The notes under the pieces are model-generated. The model did no database searches. It had not been told where the DNA came from and worked only from the letters and a program-made list of their open reading frames with translations. Shown piece after piece: positions 60,024 to 64,000 of a stretch of DNA of 64,000 nucleotides. Positions within the stretch are counted from its first letter, which is position 1, and each line of letters starts with the position of its first letter. Source of the stretch: Parietaria judaica (taxonomy: Eukaryota; Streptophyta; Magnoliopsida; Rosales; Urticaceae). A program made the translations under genes and the position numbers. The stretch is from the NCBI GenBank assembly GCA_954871525.1, contig OX940865.1, positions 25,714,420-25,778,419 on the forward strand, in the 5' to 3' direction.

Positions 60024-62070
60024 CACACTACCCTCCTTTGCATCACAACAATAAATTATGATTTTACTTCTCTAGAGTATTATATTTCCGTATCTATATA
60101 GCTTGGTAGTTGATGTATATATATATAGTGACGGAGGGGGGCCCTCCGTCATCGTGTGTTTATTTTTTCGTGTTTCTTCAGTTCGCGTCGTTAATTCGGA
60201 ATTTAGGCGTGGTCATCGGTTTCTCCATATATATCTCGGACTCTCGGTTTTTTATCTCGTTGAAGGTAGATTTTTATATTGTTCTCTCGCTCACCGTCTC
60301 GGAACGCAACCACCGTGGTTCGTTGTCTCTCCCTCTTGGACTCTCGGAACGGCCAAATTAGTCGGATTTTAGTTTTAATCGACTGGACCGAGATTTTGTT
60401 AAATCCGTCGCGCGTAACGCCGACAATCTGACTATGAGTTTCTATTCATCTTTATTATATTATTCTTCTCTCTTATTTATTTGATGGTTATTGTCATTTG
60501 TAATAGTTAATTATTTCATTTTTATCATAAAAAAAATGATTTTTTATTGTGCTACCATTGTGATTTTGATTATTTATCAGTGTCTCTTCTATGTTCAAAG
60601 GCGGGCTCTCTCAATACAATATATATAATGAACAAATTATATCTCTAAAAAAATATATATACATATATCATTTTTTCTCTATATCAAGTACATAAATAAT
60701 GTGAACAAATTCTACATGAGAAATATTCTTTAATTTTAATATTATTTTAACAATTATACCAAGCTGTCCTTTTTTGGACGGCGCGCTAATGGCTAAATAA
60801 TTTATGAATCAATTTGTATGGATTGAGATATTAGTAAATGTTTTGTTTTTGGTTAATTAAACTCGAGTCATAATCAAATCAAAGTTGCCATATGATTTGG
60901 GATTAGAATAATTTATTTTTCCGAATAATATTGGATTATTATAGGTAATCTACGCTTAGATTACTGTTCTTTACATTAATTGTTAGGAACTTCCCTACAA
61001 CTTCATATCTGATTTTTTTTAATATACTCACTCTCACCAAAAAAGGATTCTGTGTATTTTGAAGAAAAAAAAACGATCAGTAGTAAGAGTACAATTTATG
61101 GATATATCGAAGTGGTAAAGTACGCCGATGAAATTTCGTAAGATATATTAAAAAATCGATATCAATTGAGCGTAGATTTTATGAGTAAACTGAAAAACAT
61201 ATAGGTACCTATGAGGTTTCCGTTAAAAAATTTAAATATTACTCTTACTTAAAAATCATATCATAGATTGGAAGAAACTTTTTTTAATTTTCTTACCGGT
61301 TTAGAGATTTGAGTGATAATGTAGAGCTTCATAAAAATAATTAAAAAAAAAAAAAAACAGGTCGAGAAACTATGCATTTTCTTGGTCGAGGACCACCAAA
61401 CAATCCTTAAATAACAGTAGTTGTCTTTGATTTGATCTGTTTATTTGACGTAAATAGCAATTGATGAATGACAAGGCAAGTAATGAATTTGTATTAAATG
61501 AGTGAAGCTGACAGGGCAAGTTGAATTGGTCAAATGCGTGTGGTATTTGTCAAAGAAAATTTCTATAAAAGGTAATGTTTGAAAAGCCTAAGTGTACACG
61601 AAAAACTTCAAAAAGTGGGGGTTCTAATTGTATCGAGTTGCAATTATACTGAAAGGAAATTGAAGATTTAGAAAACATATTGAAAAGAGGAGATTTTGCC
61701 AAAGATCTATGGAAGAAAGCTTCGACGGAAGTAGGAGTGTCATTCTTTGGCTAATCAAGTTGGAAAGAACGTGTTTAACTTTGTATTAACAAAGTTGAGA
61801 GATCTTCTCAATTTGGCATTTTATTAGGAATAATTTATTGTCTCGATCGTCATTTTGAGATTATGGATTCGTAGGTGTGCTGCGAGAATGTAGGAGAAGA
61901 TGGAGAGTGTTAGTTAAAATTGGAGCTCCATTAAGTATTGGGTTCAAACCTTGAGTTCTAAACTTATTGAGGTTCGGAGATGGAATGCGAGCGATGATCA
62001 AATTTTGAAAAATATGGGATGCATATCCCAAACATAAGAAAAGAAAAAGTGCAAGTTTTGAGATAAAGTA

Positions 62071-62345
62071 AACCGAGACTAGCACGTTTTAAACTTAACA
62101 TTGACGGAAGTAGTCGTGGTAATCCGGGGAATGCTGTCGAACGTAATTTGATTTTTAAATTATATTTTGCGTGACTAAAAAGGTAAACTATATTTTGTCT
62201 TTTCAAAATATCTTGGTACTTGTTCTAATAATGAAGCGGAATTAAGGGATACTGTAGAAGGTATAATTATGTAAGCAAATGAGATATGATGGTATTGATA
62301 TCGAATGTGATTCTAAAATTGGTGATTGCAAATGTGGTTTGATTG
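62071..62345 (+). pseudogene. Degenerate RNase H-like (RVT_3) domain, probably a LINE relic
   Basis: On the plus strand 62071-62136 encodes KPRLARFKLNIDGSSRGNPG, the start of the plant non-LTR retroelement type RNase H domain (first catalytic Asp in NIDGS). After frame breaks, 62209-62249 encodes YLGTCSNNEAEL, the second block (catalytic Glu in NNEAEL). Near 62300 IECDSKI matches the third block (catalytic Asp in the D-S motif). Three ordered blocks support homology. Frameshifts and stops between them show it is dead. Similar domains also occur in some plant host genes, so the LINE origin is likely but not certain. Confidence 0.7.
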
Positions 62346-63179
62346 AAGATTGCATAAAATATACACGACATAACCACGTGATTTAATGAAAGATTGAGAT
62401 ATATGTTACACAGACCCGATGTTACAATTATGCTATTATTAACTTTCTATTTTCCGTGTTGGCCTATTTATAAAAAGTTATTGATATATCTGATGTTGTA
62501 ACAGCCGTAAGATATTTCGGGCAAGTCATACGTACAAACAAATCAAGGTATTTTTATTTTTAGGTATTTTTTATCATAAATTATATTATATTTATAAATT
62601 ATAGAAACGACGTACGAATAATTTTTTGTAACCCCTACTAAGAAATCCGAGTTCCGTCAATGTATAGAAAAAAAAACTTGGTTTCCGCCACTTATCTTTG
62701 GAGGTGAAATTTAGAAACAATAATTGGTGACTGGTGACTGTTGACCACAACAAATTTCATTTTTGTTCCAGCTATATATGAAAACGGCCTTTGATTGTAT
62801 TTGTGTTTGTTTTTGTCCTTTTTTTCCCAATGAATGGCAGAAGCAACTCTATCAACTCTATCCACAGTACATATGTGGTTAGGTTTCATTGTTTCATGAA
62901 AGTCATATTCATGAATGAATTTTTCACTTTCATTTTACTCGTACTTTCACTTGTTTCACGTTGTAAGATTTCTATTCGTCTTGCGCTTCATAACAATCTA
63001 CAAATGTGTGCACACTATTCATCGGAGAAGATAGATAAGATGCGAAAAATAAAAAATTAAGAGGTAGTAATTGTGGTTTGGTGTAGTATAAATTTACTGA
63101 CTACGTGGACCATCCTAGGACGAGCGAGACATGTCTTTTACTACCTATGATTCAACTGCCGACAATGACCGTGGGTTAG

Positions 63180-63986
63180 CAGCGCCGGCCCTGAGGCAAG
63201 GCGAACAAGGCGGCGGCCTAGGGCCCTGACTTAATACATTACCAGAGTGAAGGAGAGAGAAGGGTATTGAATAATAGGGTATTAATAAAACCAGTGGAGC
63301 CCACGATCACTCATAAGTCATAATAACTATTATAATAATATATATTTTAATTTATAGACACATCAGTGATTATTCATTGATGGAATTGGAAAGAGTTACT
63401 GGATTGGACCTATTACACTTTTTCTTACACTTTTTAGTTAAAAAAATCTCCTTCCCAAATATAATTTTTCTTAATAAGTACCCGATTAATGATAACTAGC
63501 TAAAAAAATTAAAGTAGTATTGTTATAAAAAATTTCTTTACATAAAAATATTTTATTTCCTTGTTATTCATTGTGATTATATGTTTCAAATGAGTAAACT
63601 AGTTTCATAAATTTATGTTAACAAATTATTTCTATGTAAATATTAAGTCTGAATAACCACTGCAAATTTTCAATATTTAAATATTACATTAGTGTATATA
63701 TTTTTTACTTATTATTTTAATATTAATATTAAATGGTAGAATTAGCAACAGCTTTTATATGAATTAATGTTTTTATTTTCATATGTGAGTAATAGTTTTC
63801 TACCAAAAGAAAGTACATTTTAAAAATTAGAAAATTAAATTTTAGATATGAAACTTAACATTTTTTTAATAATTAATTCATAAATATTTTTATTAGTTTA
63901 TTACTAAATATAATTATTATTTTCAATTTTAAGAGCCCCCAAATTATATTTCGCCTAGGGCCCCGGTAAAGCCAGGGCCGGCCCTG
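63180..63986. mobile_element. Non-autonomous hAT element, 807 bp, 8-bp target duplication TGGGTTAG
   Basis: The left end reads CAGCGCCGGCCCTGAGGC. The right end, read inward, is CAGGGCCGGCCCTGGC. A GCCTAGGGCCC-type inverted motif lies just inside each end. TGGGTTAG is duplicated exactly at 63172-63179 and 63987-63994. CAGNG ends with an 8-bp duplication identify hAT. The interior is AT-rich without a transposase ORF. Confidence 0.9.
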
Positions 63987-64000
63987 TGGGTTAGCTGCCG

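Larger units (their letters stand above)
60024..64000. other. Region upstream of WSD-F
   Basis: A TATA-like GCTATATAGATA lies near 60092-60105 on the minus strand, a plausible WSD-F promoter. Just beyond, 60130-60430 is GC-richer with an inverted repeat TGACGGAGG/CCTCCGTCA and no recognisable protein. An RNase H relic is at 62071-62345 and a hAT element at 63180-63986. Otherwise the sequence is AT-rich with no gene I can support. Confidence 0.55.

Noticed and set aside
60103..60372. Plus-strand ORFs in the GC-richer block upstream of WSD-F
   Set aside because: No recognisable domain. Two overlapping frames of similar length suggest chance.
1..64000. CRISPR arrays, bacterial operons, rRNA or complete tRNA genes
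   Set aside because: None is present. The repeats seen are microsatellites, minisatellites and transposon ends of a plant nuclear genome.

Overview
The window is nuclear DNA from a flowering plant, most likely a eudicot. The evidence is AT-rich intergenic sequence, multi-exon genes with GT-AG introns, plant-type transposons (Ty1/Copia, solo LTRs, hAT, Mutator-like foldbacks, an Emigrant-like MITE, a SINE), and two plant lipid-enzyme families. I could not identify the species.

The backbone is a tandem array of six WSD1-like genes (bifunctional wax ester synthase / diacylglycerol acyltransferase, WS/DGAT). All are on the minus strand. In order of increasing coordinate I call them A (1377-6317), B (7619-13866), C (29723-33750), D (34914-39085), E (41644-47509) and F (55784-60023). 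All share one seven-exon plan with near-constant internal exon lengths (about 580-610, 67, 113, 210, 138-141 and 159-168 bp), and all keep the HHxxxDG catalytic motif. A and B form one closely related pair, with GC-rich first and second exons. C to F form a more AT-rich group. A, B, C, D and F read through as intact proteins of about 508-529 residues. E has a one-base insertion in exon 1 that breaks the frame.

Between B and C, on the same strand, lies a single-exon acyl-activating enzyme (25490-27136, 548 aa) of the AMP-binding acyl-CoA synthetase family, close to the benzoate/cinnamate/short-chain acyl-CoA ligase group. WS/DGAT enzymes use acyl-CoA, so co-location suggests a small ester or wax gene cluster. 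This is inference, not proof.

The rest is transposon-rich. 13.9-25.4 kb holds a MITE with perfect 42-bp inverted repeats, a 1.54-kb solo LTR and an adjacent hAT element, the last two with exact target duplications. 27.1-29.7 kb holds a short hAT element and an orphan promoter-like segment. Gene introns carry a SINE (A), two foldback elements (B), a foldback with a solo LTR nested in one arm (E) and an Emigrant-like MITE (F). 48.5-53.6 kb is a full-length Copia element with near-identical LTRs and a broken polyprotein. 60-64 kb contains an RNase H relic and an 807-bp hAT element.

The most striking single observation is in gene C. A 76-bp insertion interrupts exon 1 and is flanked by a 5-bp direct repeat. 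That duplication supplies AG|GT at both ends, so the insertion can be spliced out exactly and restore the frame. It looks like a recently gained spliceosomal intron made from a tRNA-like, A-tailed retroelement fragment.
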